Positions 18,154-26,185 of a stretch of 61,733 bases of DNA are shown piece by piece. The position numbers and the translations under genes are program-made. Origin of the DNA: Bacteroidota bacterium (GTDB lineage: Bacteria > Bacteroidota > Ignavibacteria > Kapaibacteriales > NICIL-2); NCBI GenBank assembly GCA_019695345.1, contig JAIBAE010000018.1, positions 1 through 61,733 on the forward strand, written 5' to 3'. Within the stretch, counting starts at the first letter, position 1, and the number at the start of each line of letters is the position of its first letter. The notes under the pieces were generated by a model. The model was not told where the DNA came from. It ran no database searches and worked only from the letters and a program-made list of their open reading frames with translations.

Positions 18154-19788
18154 TTATGGAATGATAAGTTTCTTTGTAACCGAATATGAACGAAAACGAA
18201 CGGTAACTACATACGTTCCCGCACTAAAATTCTTTGTATCAAACCACGATGTAAATCCCTTATGTTGAAGAACTGCATTCCCTGTTAGCGAATACACATC
18301 AACACCAAGTACTTCATGTTCATGAACATTGTTTGCAAGTGTTATTCTCACAACACCAAGTGAAGGATTGGGTGATACTGTTACATCCGAAGAAAACTCA
18401 ACCGCATCTTCAATCGAAGTAGGAACGCTACAAATTACAGCCCCGTTGTAGTTCTCCGTTTTAGTTCCCGTTGGCGAAATAAAGTTATAAGTGTACTTCC
18501 CGCTTTGCGTCCAACTATACTCAACGTGATACTCTTGATTATTGAGAGTGTATGTTAACTTGTATCCGTTGTTGGTACCATTAGGAACACACTTTGTAAT
18601 GGTAGCACCCTTTAATGGTGTTAGAGATGGACGCACCGGTTTTGCAGCAGCTTGTGGTATAATTTGCAGTGTATTGTCTTCGGTAACTTTGCCAACCATT
18701 CTGCCAATCATATACGGTGCAGCTTTTGTTCCGTGGTAATGATAGACTCCGTTTGTTCCATAGTGTCCGTGATTAGAATCAAGAGATTGCATGGGAGTGC
18801 CATCTGGTTCTTTCTCACCGTACACTGCAAAGCCATCCAAACCAAAAGCAATTGGAAGTGTTTGTTTTGTTTGTTGATATAAATGCAACGGTGCAATATG
18901 ATAGTGATAATCATCAGCACGTCCGCTGTGTCCGCCATACACATCAAGCTGACCGTCAACCTGTGCATCAACTCCCGTATTCGTGTATGGATTAAAAATA
19001 GGAATACCATTAACCGCCACGGCAACTGCGCCACGTAAAAAGTGTTGGGGACTTACCGGAACAGGCGTTGCAGCAACTTCAGGATTCAACGGAATGCTCC
19101 ATGCATTTGTGCCAATGTAACATTGTGGGATAGGCACTTGTTGTTGCCATGCGGTAATTCCTGCCATCATTTCGTGGTCAGCAATTCCAACCGACTCAAC
19201 ATGGAAATACTTATCATCCCAGCGGGTGTTTACTTTGCCTTTAAATGGTGCAAACGCTTCATCAACCAAATGTGGGTCGGTAATGCTTAAGAGCTTACGT
19301 TCAATTCTTTCTGTAAATCCAAGTAACAATGCTACAGATGTAAAACATAGTACGGGAATGATAATTCTTGACATTGTGTTCGTACGCTTAACAACAAGAT
19401 ATACACCGGCAACAGTCAGCAACACCATACACACAACAAACATGTACAACGGAACCGAAGTTGTTACAGGCAATGGCTGTGAATGCTGAACAGATACGTG
19501 TTGCACCTGAGCAATCTGGTGATTCAATCTCTCTATTGATTCATTTCGTTTTGCAATATACGCTTGGTCTGTTGCAGAAAAGGAAGCTAGCGGATAGTGT
19601 ATAATGTTCTCACCGGTAGTTTCAAGATACACCTCGCCTTGTTTATACACATAAAACGAAGCGTGGACTTCGTTCTTAACTCCTTGTATATGCCAATGGC
19701 GTACGTGTGCAGTTCCTTGGTGTGCATCGTGAGCAAATGTTGTGATACTTATACTTAACAACGCGATAATGCGGACTATTGTTTTCAT
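18154..19788 (-). CDS. YHYH-domain protein with membrane segments and T9SS-like tail
   Basis: 544 residues. Signal peptide to ~residue 20 (ISITTFAHD). Two hydrophobic helices follow at ~112-165. The YHYH domain (~200-400) carries the diagnostic DDYHYHIAPLHL and NGVYHYHGTKAAPYMIGRM motifs with several possible metal-binding His. The C-terminal ~80 residues (VTVSPNPSLGVVRI...GTYVVTVRFRSYSVTKKL) match a T9SS sorting domain. YHYH proteins are uncharacterised, often found near copper or metal genes. Internal membrane helices are hard to reconcile with T9SS export, so topology is uncertain. It is the distal gene of the sigma/Spy-like group, 24 nt after the Spy-like gene. Confidence 0.82.
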   Translation of the reverse strand: MKTIVRIIALLSISITTFAHDAHQGTAHVRHWHIQGVKNEVHASFYVYKQGEVYLETTGENIIHYPLASFSATDQAYIAKRNESIERLNHQIAQVQHVSVQHSQPLPVTTSVPLYMFVVCMVLLTVAGVYLVVKRTNTMSRIIIPVLCFTSVALLLGFTERIERKLLSITDPHLVDEAFAPFKGKVNTRWDDKYFHVESVGIADHEMMAGITAWQQQVPIPQCYIGTNAWSIPLNPEVAATPVPVSPQHFLRGAVAVAVNGIPIFNPYTNTGVDAQVDGQLDVYGGHSGRADDYHYHIAPLHLYQQTKQTLPIAFGLDGFAVYGEKEPDGTPMQSLDSNHGHYGTNGVYHYHGTKAAPYMIGRMVGKVTEDNTLQIIPQAAAKPVRPSLTPLKGATITKCVPNGTNNGYKLTYTLNNQEYHVEYSWTQSGKYTYNFISPTGTKTENYNGAVICSVPTSIEDAVEFSSDVTVSPNPSLGVVRITLANNVHEHEVLGVDVYSLTGNAVLQHKGFTSWFDTKNFSAGTYVVTVRFRSYSVTKKLIIP

Positions 19789-19812
19789 AATGGTGTACTC
19801 TTATAATGTATT

Positions 19813-20313
19813 CTACCTCTTCACCGGTTGGTTTTCGGGTTTAAAGTAATCTCGAATTTCTTTTACTAATTCGGCAAACTTTACTTGCTGTTCAGGCGTA
19901 CATACTGCCTTTAACCTCTTCGACTGTTCATACCGCAACAACTCCAATTTATACTCATTCTCTGCCACATTCCGTGCAAGGTGATGAATCAATTCATCGT
20001 TGGAATGAACATTAAACATTTCAACATTCATCGAGTCTCGTTCGCTTCGAATAAGTTTAGCAAGCTGGTATTCTATCTCGTAAAATTCGTTGCGCAAGCT
20101 TTTTATCTGTTCTGCTTGGTTATTATCTAAGTTTAACTCCTTTTGCAGAATTGCAGAAACATCTTTGTATTCCTTATTTGGGAATACCAATGGTTCACGT
20201 TTGGGTGAGAACTCTTTCCATGCCAGTGTTCCTAACACAGCAATGTTCATAACAGCCAACACTCCAACTAACCACAGTAGCGTTCTTTTTTGTGTGAATA
20301 TATCCATAGTCAC
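19813..20313 (-). CDS. Spy/CpxP-like periplasmic (heavy-metal-sensor type) protein
   Basis: 166 residues: a short cytoplasmic N-terminus, one transmembrane helix (~12-31), then a long alpha-helical periplasmic domain with NLDNNQAEQIKSLRNEFYEIE and a second TPEQQVKFAELVKEIRDYF segment. This is the LTxxQ-type arrangement of CpxP/Spy chaperones and CnrX-like metal sensors. Such proteins dampen envelope-stress or metal-responsive ECF sigma circuits. It begins 3 nt after the preceding membrane-protein gene, in one operon with the ECF sigma gene. Start may be the ATG at 20313 or the in-frame one at 20307. A periplasmic sensor for the adjacent anti-sigma-like protein is inferred. Confidence 0.75.
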   Translation of the reverse strand: MTMDIFTQKRTLLWLVGVLAVMNIAVLGTLAWKEFSPKREPLVFPNKEYKDVSAILQKELNLDNNQAEQIKSLRNEFYEIEYQLAKLIRSERDSMNVEMFNVHSNDELIHHLARNVAENEYKLELLRYEQSKRLKAVCTPEQQVKFAELVKEIRDYFKPENQPVKR

Positions 20314-20316
20314 ATT

Positions 20317-20616
20317 CTATTGTTGGTTAATAAATAGTTCGTGTTCTATTGTTTGAAACCGAGTCATTTTCTCATCGCGCTCAGGGGAATCATTCTGCAC
20401 AATATTTACAATTGCACCTATGTTCACCAACGCAGCCACACATACACCTACCACAATCATTGTCCTGTGGGTTGAACCTTGTTCCGAGCGGGATGCTCTC
20501 TGTTGCACATGCCGTTGTGCCGCACTCAACCACTCAGCAGCCGAGCCGGAATATGAGGAATCCTCAAAATCTTTTAGCAAACGGGTTGCTTTTGTATGTA
20601 CGTCTGTTTGTTTCAT
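20317..20616 (-). CDS. Small single-pass membrane protein, possible anti-sigma factor
   Basis: 99 residues: ~50 hydrophilic residues with FEDSSYSGSAAEWLSAAQRHV, one transmembrane helix (~53-70, MIVVGVCVAALVNIGAIV) and a ~25-residue external tail. No zinc (HxxxCxxC) anti-sigma motif is present. The size, topology and position between an ECF sigma gene and a Spy/CpxP-like gene suggest an anti-sigma function, analogous to CnrY- or ZraP/CpxP-linked modules. That is inference from context only; sequence similarity is not recognisable. Starts 43 nt past the restored end of the sigma gene. Confidence 0.6.
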   Translation of the reverse strand: MKQTDVHTKATRLLKDFEDSSYSGSAAEWLSAAQRHVQQRASRSEQGSTHRTMIVVGVCVAALVNIGAIVNIVQNDSPERDEKMTRFQTIEHELFINQQ

Positions 20617-20658
20617 AATCTATCTCTGCATGTTAGACGATGTATTTTTCCCGACCTG

Positions 20659-20735
20659 TCACGCGCCGGATGAATTTTGTAATATTTTTTGTAACTCACT
20701 ACTCACTGTATTCTTAGCGCGGTATATCAGCGCAT
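20659..20735 (-). other. Out-of-frame remainder of the ECF sigma gene
   Basis: In the frame that resumes after the 8-bp duplication, this stretch encodes VDALIYRAKNTVSSELQKIL and a short tail to a TGA at 20659-20661. It is the missing recognition helix and C-terminus of sigma region 4.2. Confidence 0.8.
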
Positions 20736-21242
20736 CTACAGCAGTTGCAGATACCTGGATACCTGAAGTATCTCAGCTATTTCTGCGTGGGTGTAGCCAT
20801 CAATTTTACTTAATGTAAAGGCAATTCGCTGGTTATCAGGTAATTTGTCCAACGCTTTTTGTACCTGGATCATATTTTCTTGGGTTTGTAAATCTGCATC
20901 AGCCGCTTTACCACCACTTAACCATTCAGCTACTTCGTCCAGGTGCAACAGTTTACCTATCGAGCTTATTCTTTTTTGGCGTTTGCGTTTTTTAAGCTCA
21001 TCTAAACATTTGCTTACGGCTATGCGGTATATCCATGTAGATAGTTTTGCATCGCCTCTAAATCCTTTGGCAGATTGATACACTTCTATAAACACTTCCT
21101 GGGCAATGTCTTCAGCATCCTGTGTGTTTAATAAGAACTTGTAACAGGTAGCAAGAACTGTCTTCCCATATACTTCCATTACATAGGCAAGTGCTTGGCT
21201 ATCGCCCTGTTGTAAATGGGTATATAACTCCTGCTCATTCAT
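20736..21242 (-). CDS. ECF RNA polymerase sigma factor, truncated by an 8-bp tandem duplication
   Basis: As written, a ~168-residue protein from ATG 21242 (an in-frame ATG at 21278 adds a hydrophobic lead with no family support). Region 2 is intact: NTQDAEDIAQEVFIEVYQ and FRGDAKLSTWIYRIAVSKCLD. Region 4 begins LPDNQRIAFTLSKIDGYTHA but breaks off after EIAEILQVS, followed by six unrelated residues and a TAG. Removing one copy of the GATACCTG direct repeat at 20750-20765 restores VSATAVDALIYRAKN and a stop at 20659, giving 203 residues counted from 21278 (191 from 21242). The allele shown lacks the -35 recognition helix and is probably inactive. It may be a phase-variation state, a recent mutation or an assembly error. 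Confidence 0.85.
   Translation of the reverse strand: MNEQELYTHLQQGDSQALAYVMEVYGKTVLATCYKFLLNTQDAEDIAQEVFIEVYQSAKGFRGDAKLSTWIYRIAVSKCLDELKKRKRQKRISSIGKLLHLDEVAEWLSGGKAADADLQTQENMIQVQKALDKLPDNQRIAFTLSKIDGYTHAEIAEILQVSRYLQLL
20750..20765. repeat. 8-bp tandem duplication disrupting the sigma gene
   Basis: GATACCTG occurs twice in a row. 620 bp lie between 20659 and 21278; subtracting 8 gives 612, a multiple of three, and rejoins the two parts of sigma region 4 exactly. Confidence 0.9.
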
Positions 21243-21305
21243 TAGGTTGTGGAACGGGAAGTACGTTAACGGAAACAATACAACTGATTGTATATATACA
21301 ATTAT

Positions 21306-21512
21306 TTGCTATCGCCTGACCACACCGCACATTCACTATTAAATTCCCCTTGTGTTGTGGGAGCATGTCCTTGCGCTACTATTGTTGTGTGACCAATCTA
21401 CTACAGTCCGAGTTTAAATGATAGAGGAATGATTGTATTCTGCCTTTCCTTCCGGCAGATGGCGGGTTTGTGTTAACAGAGACTCGGAGCCGTCAGGCGT
21501 TAGCAAAAACTA
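21306..21512. repeat. B-type inverted-repeat element, copy B6, ending in C2
   Basis: Left end TTGCTATCGCCTGACCACAC; right end on the minus strand TTGCTAACGCCTGACGGCTC: a ~200-bp element (21306-21506) with imperfect 20-nt ends. Its right 67 bp (21446-21512) match copy C1 with one mismatch. The last three bases are the TAG stop of the rhomboid gene. The element fills most of the gap to the sigma gene. Confidence 0.75.
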
Positions 21513-22136
21513 CCACCGCGAAAATATAGCACCAAAAAAGTACGGAAGGACATCGGGATACAAACTAACCGTAATAAGGAATCCGCCAATGGCTCCCCAC
21601 ATGTGCGCATCGTGGTTAATGTTATCGCCTTGACGCTTGGCGGCATAATAACAATACAATAAGTACAACGGACCAAATATGTACGCAGAAATAGGAATTG
21701 GTAGTATAAACAGATAAAATTTACTAAGCGGATTAAACAATATTGAACTAAAAATAACACCCGATACTGCGCCCGATGAACCAAGTGTAAAGTATTGGGG
21801 ATTATTACGTTGCTTAATTAACGAAGGTATATCGGCAAGTAACATACTGCCAATGTAAATAATCAAAAAGTTCACATTTCCAACCTGCCTGTTTAGGGTG
21901 AACGCAAAGAAATAATACGACATCATGTTAAACCCAAGATGCATCAGGTCGGCATGGATAATATTTCCCGTAACAAGCGTATGGATGCGCCCGCCACGGG
22001 CAATACTATACGGGTGAAGTATGTTATCGTGAAAAAACGATGGTATCATAAAAGCCGCTATGCTTGCGGCAATTGTTATCAGCATAACAATAACCGAAAT
22101 CATCATGGGCGAGTCTGGCGATGTAAATGGTTCCAT
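21510..22136 (-). CDS. Rhomboid-family intramembrane serine protease
   Basis: About 208 residues from ATG 22136; the frame is open to 22235, but the first 33 residues do not look like a rhomboid N-terminus. At least six hydrophobic segments are seen. Catalytic features: HLGFNMMSYYFF (HxxxN oxyanion helper), GSSGAVSGVIF (the GxSG nucleophile Ser) and HDAHMWGAIGGF (catalytic His). It should cleave transmembrane helices within the inner membrane; substrate unknown. The stop codon lies exactly at the border of repeat C2, three bases from its terminal box. The gene is divergent from the dehydrogenase-like gene at 22260. Confidence 0.88.
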   Translation of the reverse strand: MEPFTSPDSPMMISVIVMLITIAASIAAFMIPSFFHDNILHPYSIARGGRIHTLVTGNIIHADLMHLGFNMMSYYFFAFTLNRQVGNVNFLIIYIGSMLLADIPSLIKQRNNPQYFTLGSSGAVSGVIFSSILFNPLSKFYLFILPIPISAYIFGPLYLLYCYYAAKRQGDNINHDAHMWGAIGGFLITVSLYPDVLPYFFGAIFSRW

Positions 22137-22259
22137 ATATGCAATATACAATTTTACAGTATAGTACGTTATATAGGTTGATGTAATCAAATTACAAGTG
22201 TGTCCACAAAATAAGAGTACGTATATTTGTAGCAATTACTATCTGAATATAATAATAGC

Positions 22260-23168
22260 ATGGCAAAGATTATCAAGTTTAAGAACCAGCAAAAACGTAT
22301 CCTGCTATTAGGCGAGCCACGTTGTGTTGCCGAAACAGCACAGCTGTTAACAAAGCAAGCACTCCCGTTTTATATTCTCAATAGCGAATTAGAAACGTAC
22401 CAGATGGAACAGATTGAAGACGAAGTGCGCTTAATGAATGAGATGATGGGATACGAAAATGATGATGACGACGGCGACCGCGATATACACGAACTCTACG
22501 TTCCATTCGAGCAACACGTAATCTTTTCGCTAACCGATATACCCGACGAAGTTGAACTTGATGCCATAATGGAAATCAGTTATGCCGAGCCGCAAACACG
22601 CCTATCGGTACTGCAAGAATTTGCCGAAGAATACCCAAGCGCAATAATCTACAGTTCCACCTTAACATGCACCGCAACAGAACTTAATGCAGAGTTACCA
22701 CTCTCGGCTCAGGTTGTTGGGTTTAACGGATTGCCGGGCTGGACTCAACGCGCAAGTGTAGAAATTGCGCCATCGCTCCGCACACGCGAGATAACTCGCA
22801 CACGTGCAGTTGAGTTCTTTACTTCGCTTGGGATGACAACCGAAATTATAGAAGACCGCGTAGCATTGGTGCTTCCGCGAATGCTTGCCATGTTAATAAA
22901 CGAAGCCGCCTTTGCCGTAATGGAATCGGTTGCTTCGCCACAAGATATTGATACAGCTATGAAACTTGGTGTTAACTACCCCAAAGGGTTGTTAGCTTGG
23001 GCAGATGAAATTGGAATTGATTGTATAGTTGCGATATTAGATGCACTCTACAACGAATACAAACAAGATAGATATCGCACATGTGTATTACTCAAACAAT
23101 ACGTACGTGCCGGGTGGTTAGGCAAGGATGCAGGTAAAGGATTTTATTCCTACATGGCTGTAAACTAA
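22260..23168 (+). CDS. 3-hydroxyacyl-CoA dehydrogenase-like protein with degenerate active site
   Basis: 302 residues. The C-terminal ~95 residues are a clear 3HCDH C-terminal domain: RMLAMLINEAAFAVMESVAS, DIDTAMKLGVNYPKGLLAWAD and GWLGKDAGKGFYSY. The N-terminal Rossmann part keeps the fold pattern (RILLLG at ~12-17) but has lost GxGxxG, and an acidic insert (ENDDDDGDRD) occurs at ~65. The usual catalytic HFFNP is replaced by GFNGLPGW and the SNTSS motif by SSTLTC. A working NAD-dependent beta-oxidation enzyme is therefore doubtful; a structural or sensory paralogue is more likely. It leads a three-gene plus-strand group; a B-type box follows the stop by 17 nt. Confidence 0.75.
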   Translation: MAKIIKFKNQQKRILLLGEPRCVAETAQLLTKQALPFYILNSELETYQMEQIEDEVRLMNEMMGYENDDDDGDRDIHELYVPFEQHVIFSLTDIPDEVELDAIMEISYAEPQTRLSVLQEFAEEYPSAIIYSSTLTCTATELNAELPLSAQVVGFNGLPGWTQRASVEIAPSLRTREITRTRAVEFFTSLGMTTEIIEDRVALVLPRMLAMLINEAAFAVMESVASPQDIDTAMKLGVNYPKGLLAWADEIGIDCIVAILDALYNEYKQDRYRTCVLLKQYVRAGWLGKDAGKGFYSYMAVN

Positions 23169-23185
23169 CATACAAGTAATTGTAT

Positions 23186-23215
23186 TTGCTATCGCCAGAC
23201 CGCACCAAGCCGCAA
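23186..23215. repeat. B-type terminal box, copy B7
   Basis: TTGCTATCGCCAGACCGCAC, then CAAGCCGCAAC, between two plus-strand genes and 17 nt after a stop codon. No inverted partner is evident before the next gene. Confidence 0.55.
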
Positions 23216-23331
23216 CAAATACAAATTCTTATGTGGCGGTTAAGAACCAACTTCTTACCCACGCACCGGAATCGTGTACGAATGCAGGAAACCAATTGGG
23301 GATGAAACAATCTTCGGGGGAAATAAAATAC

Positions 23332-23874
23332 ATGTCTGCAACTGCACAAACAACAACCGAACCACAATGCGTTGTGGTATGCGAATACACCGCATGTTTA
23401 TCGCGATTTGGCGAACCAGACCCGTATTGCATATCGTTTCTGGAAACATGTATAAAGGAATCGTTTCCGGTGTATGTGATTGGGCAGGTACCCGTACAAA
23501 AAATCAAAGCAATGGTAGGAAGTTTGGCGCAGGCAGTACATTGTATTGGTAACGATTCGCCGCAAACTGATGAATCGTGCGAATGTTCTGCTGCTGTGTG
23601 CATACGCAATTCTATACTACCGGCAATTGGCGATGAAACCGCAATACTTTCTGTATGTTCGCACAACTACGGATGTTGCATTGCCCGTTTTTCGGACGTT
23701 GTGTTTGCACGAGATGAAGCCGCGGCATATTGTAATGCAGAAAAAATTCCGCATTACCCTTATTCAACAATGTTCGATGTTAAACGCTTGTTTACATCAA
23801 AGGTGTTGCACGGAAAAATACATCCACGCAACAAAGCGCGTCTGTTACGCAAGGATGCATTTGAAACGGAATAA
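23332..23874 (+). CDS. HAD-phosphatase-like protein lacking the nucleophile motif
   Basis: 181 residues from ATG 23332 (an in-frame ATG at 23233 is possible but overlaps sequence next to repeat B7). The C-terminal half resembles MtnX/phosphoserine-phosphatase-type HAD proteins: AIGDETAIL, IARFSDVVFARDEAAAYCNA and IPHYPYSTMFDVKRLF follow the GDG..D..AA..AD.VFAR..L..YC....IP...F.DV pattern. The DxDxT nucleophile motif expected at the N-terminus is absent, and the acidic motif IV is only partial. Ten or more cysteines are unusual for a cytosolic enzyme. It sits 17 nt before a histidine kinase gene. Function unknown; possibly a catalytically dead domain working with its neighbours. Confidence 0.55.
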   Translation: MSATAQTTTEPQCVVVCEYTACLSRFGEPDPYCISFLETCIKESFPVYVIGQVPVQKIKAMVGSLAQAVHCIGNDSPQTDESCECSAAVCIRNSILPAIGDETAILSVCSHNYGCCIARFSDVVFARDEAAAYCNAEKIPHYPYSTMFDVKRLFTSKVLHGKIHPRNKARLLRKDAFETE

Positions 23875-23891
23875 CGAATGGAGTTCGCTGT

Positions 23892-25400
23892 ATGATGATA
23901 CGTTTATTACTGATAGTTCTGCTGGTAAGTGGTGTGAGTATTGTACAAGTAACTGATGTACATGCACAAGAACGCACAACCGAAATTGCCGGAATCAACG
24001 TAAACGGAACTGATATTCCGGAAGCTAAATGGGGTAATCTGACGTTTGCCACCGGCGGAAATGTACGAATTACATTTACTTGTAAAACATCAGCTGGTAT
24101 ACCAGAAAATGTTCGGTACGATGTTGAATTTTCCGATGGCACAAACCGTAGCACCAACTCCCAAACCGAACCCATAGTATCATATAATAATCTTATACAA
24201 GGCACATACATCTTAAAAGTACAAGCGTTCTCTGTAGTTGACTCTTGGCGCGCCGTACCTTTAACATTGCGGTTTTCTGTTTCTGCACAACAACAGGCAA
24301 CATCAGAAAATAAACAACCTGATACAAACGCACAAAAAACATCTTCAAATGCAGATCATTCCAGCGTTATAATATGGCTGATAGCTGCAAGCGCAATTTT
24401 ATCACTTGCGGTTATTATTCTAATCATACTTCGTATACGTGACCACAATAAACAACCATACGTACCAATCATTCAACAGCCGGCATCATCTATTATTCCT
24501 ACCATTATCCAAAAAACAGGAGTAGATGAAGAGTATGTTAAAAACCTGGAATTTGAACTTGCCGAACTTCGCGAAGAAGTAAAATTACTCCGCGGTCAAT
24601 TTATAGAGTTACGTGAACGCGCAGATCAACTTGGTAAGCAAAATTTTGATCTCGAAGAACAAGTACACCGATTAATGACTGTAAAAAAGGAATTAGAGGA
24701 CTTACAGCAGCAAAAAGATGAACTCTTTGCCATCATTATTCACGATATAAAAAATCCGGCATCTCTTATAAAAGGATTAGTGGATCTACTACGCAACTAC
24801 GATCTCAACTCGCAAGAAACACAAGAAGTAATGAGCGACATTGTAGAAACAACTGCAAAAATTGTAGCACTATCGCAAGAAGTATCTCGTGTAATGGCAA
24901 TGGAAAATGTTCAGCTACATATCGAAACACAAAAGAATAATATCACCGAAATTATAGAAAGTGTTTGCCGCCGTAATAACTCAACAGCCGAAGCAAAGAA
25001 TATAAAAATCTTTACCGATATCCCCGATAATGTACCTCCGGCAGAATTCGACCCGCAAAAGATAGAAGAAGTGTTGGATAATCTCATCAGTAATGCCATT
25101 AAGTTTTCCATGAGCGGAAGCTTTGTAAACGTGCGGGTAATACCAAACCAACAATCGTTTGTTGTTGAGATTGAAGACAAAGGATTAGGTCTAAGCGAAG
25201 ACGATGTAAAGAAAGCATTCCAACGCGGAATGAAACTCAGCGCACGCCCCACCGCAGGCGAGCCAAGCAGCGGCTTAGGATTATGGATTGTAAAACGCTT
25301 AATAGAAGCACACAACGGTAGCGTATGGGTAAAAAGCGCACTCGGTAAAGGAAGTACCTTTGGTATTGTCCTCCCGTACGACCAGCCAACTAAAAAATAA
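23892..25400 (+). CDS. Membrane-bound sensor histidine kinase
   Basis: 502 residues: signal peptide (1-25), a small periplasmic beta-domain of Y_Y_Y-like type (~30-130), a transmembrane helix (~158-180), a coiled coil (~215-280), a HisKA region with phospho-acceptor His284 (IIIHDIKNPASLIKG) and a HATPase domain. The N box (EEVLDNLISNAIKFS, ~392-406), G1 (EDKGLGL, ~428-434) and G2 (GLGLWIVKRL, ~461-470) are intact, so it should autophosphorylate. No response regulator is adjacent, so it is an orphan kinase here. It follows the HAD-like gene by 17 nt, suggesting that the degenerate enzymes upstream belong to the same signalling unit (inference). Confidence 0.9.
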   Translation: MMIRLLLIVLLVSGVSIVQVTDVHAQERTTEIAGINVNGTDIPEAKWGNLTFATGGNVRITFTCKTSAGIPENVRYDVEFSDGTNRSTNSQTEPIVSYNNLIQGTYILKVQAFSVVDSWRAVPLTLRFSVSAQQQATSENKQPDTNAQKTSSNADHSSVIIWLIAASAILSLAVIILIILRIRDHNKQPYVPIIQQPASSIIPTIIQKTGVDEEYVKNLEFELAELREEVKLLRGQFIELRERADQLGKQNFDLEEQVHRLMTVKKELEDLQQQKDELFAIIIHDIKNPASLIKGLVDLLRNYDLNSQETQEVMSDIVETTAKIVALSQEVSRVMAMENVQLHIETQKNNITEIIESVCRRNNSTAEAKNIKIFTDIPDNVPPAEFDPQKIEEVLDNLISNAIKFSMSGSFVNVRVIPNQQSFVVEIEDKGLGLSEDDVKKAFQRGMKLSARPTAGEPSSGLGLWIVKRLIEAHNGSVWVKSALGKGSTFGIVLPYDQPTKK

Positions 25401-25415
25401 TACAATTGTGTTTCT

Positions 25416-25481
25416 CCCGCTACTGCCGTAGCAACCGCACCAGCGCGCCAACCCGGTGCGAGCCGCACCTTCAGCGCCGCA
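25416..25481. repeat. A-type repeat end, copy A4
   Basis: CTACTGCCGTAGCAACCGCA followed by CCAGCGCGCCAACCCGGTGC and CACCTTCAGCGCCGC, 15 nt after the histidine kinase stop. Only one end is recognisable. Confidence 0.55.
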
Positions 25482-25491
25482 AAAATTATAG

Positions 25492-25540
25492 TCCGGCAGG
25501 ACACTTGACACCTTTCGCAGACTCAAGAAATCCTGCCGGA
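25492..25540. repeat. Perfect 10-bp inverted repeat after the histidine kinase
   Basis: TCCGGCAGGA (25492-25501) and TCCTGCCGGA (25531-25540) enclose a 29-nt loop. It lies between two convergent genes and may act as a bidirectional terminator or belong to repeat A4; no T-tract follows directly. Confidence 0.5.
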
Positions 25541-25555
25541 ACCATAAAAATATTA

Positions 25556-26185
25556 TTACAGGAATATTCCACCAGATATTCCCGGTATATATAATATAGG
25601 TTTTCCAGTCAAAGTACTGCTATTGAACAACAATGATAAACCAACTCGGAAAATATCTTTATTTTCATTGTAGTAATTCCGATAATAAAAACCCATTACA
25701 AATTTATTGCCTCTATCATATCCACTATAAATTGTGGGTACATTATAATATATGTCTCTAACTATACCTCCATGAATCTCAATTCTATGATTTCCACCTA
25801 AAGTTATTCCAACCATACCACCTACGTTAATTATTTTCCATCCTATATTTCCACCGATACCACCCCTAACAAAAAAGCTCATCCAGTTATTAGCTATAGG
25901 TGTATATTGGTAATTGAGCGAACCGGGAATTATTGATGCTAATGACCCAGCGAATTCGGCAAAAATTTCAGAATGTGGTTCACAAAATGGACATTTAATG
26001 GGAGTATTTTGAAGTTCTAAAGTTGAATCTTGATTACTATATGCCTTTAGATAAGACATAGACCTATTTAAATTAGTCACGTTAGTACTCGTAAATAAAA
26101 AAGATATAGGTTGAGCTAAAACCTCATGTAAATTGAAACAAGTAAAAACTATAATTATCAGGTTAAATATTTTATATAAACCCAT
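25556..26185 (-). CDS. Uncharacterised exported protein, possible small outer-membrane barrel
   Basis: 209 residues. Signal peptide MGLYKIFNLIIIVFTCFNLHEVLAQ. After a polar region with a CPFC pair (~65-68), the second half alternates hydrophobic and polar residues with many Gly and Tyr (FFVRGGIGGNIGWKI, VGGMVGITLGGNHRIEIHGG, FVMGFYYRNYY, RVGLSLLF), as in short outer-membrane beta-barrels. No family is recognised. It overlaps the end of the Cys-rich gene by 14 nt and is the last gene of a three-gene, AT-rich operon. An outer-membrane partner of the Cys-rich protein is inferred. Confidence 0.65.
   Translation of the reverse strand: MGLYKIFNLIIIVFTCFNLHEVLAQPISFLFTSTNVTNLNRSMSYLKAYSNQDSTLELQNTPIKCPFCEPHSEIFAEFAGSLASIIPGSLNYQYTPIANNWMSFFVRGGIGGNIGWKIINVGGMVGITLGGNHRIEIHGGIVRDIYYNVPTIYSGYDRGNKFVMGFYYRNYYNENKDIFRVGLSLLFNSSTLTGKPILYIPGISGGIFL

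Noticed and set aside
23546..24211. Overlapping frames across the HAD-like/kinase junction on both strands
   Set aside because: They have no family similarity and overlap frames with clear HAD and kinase motifs.
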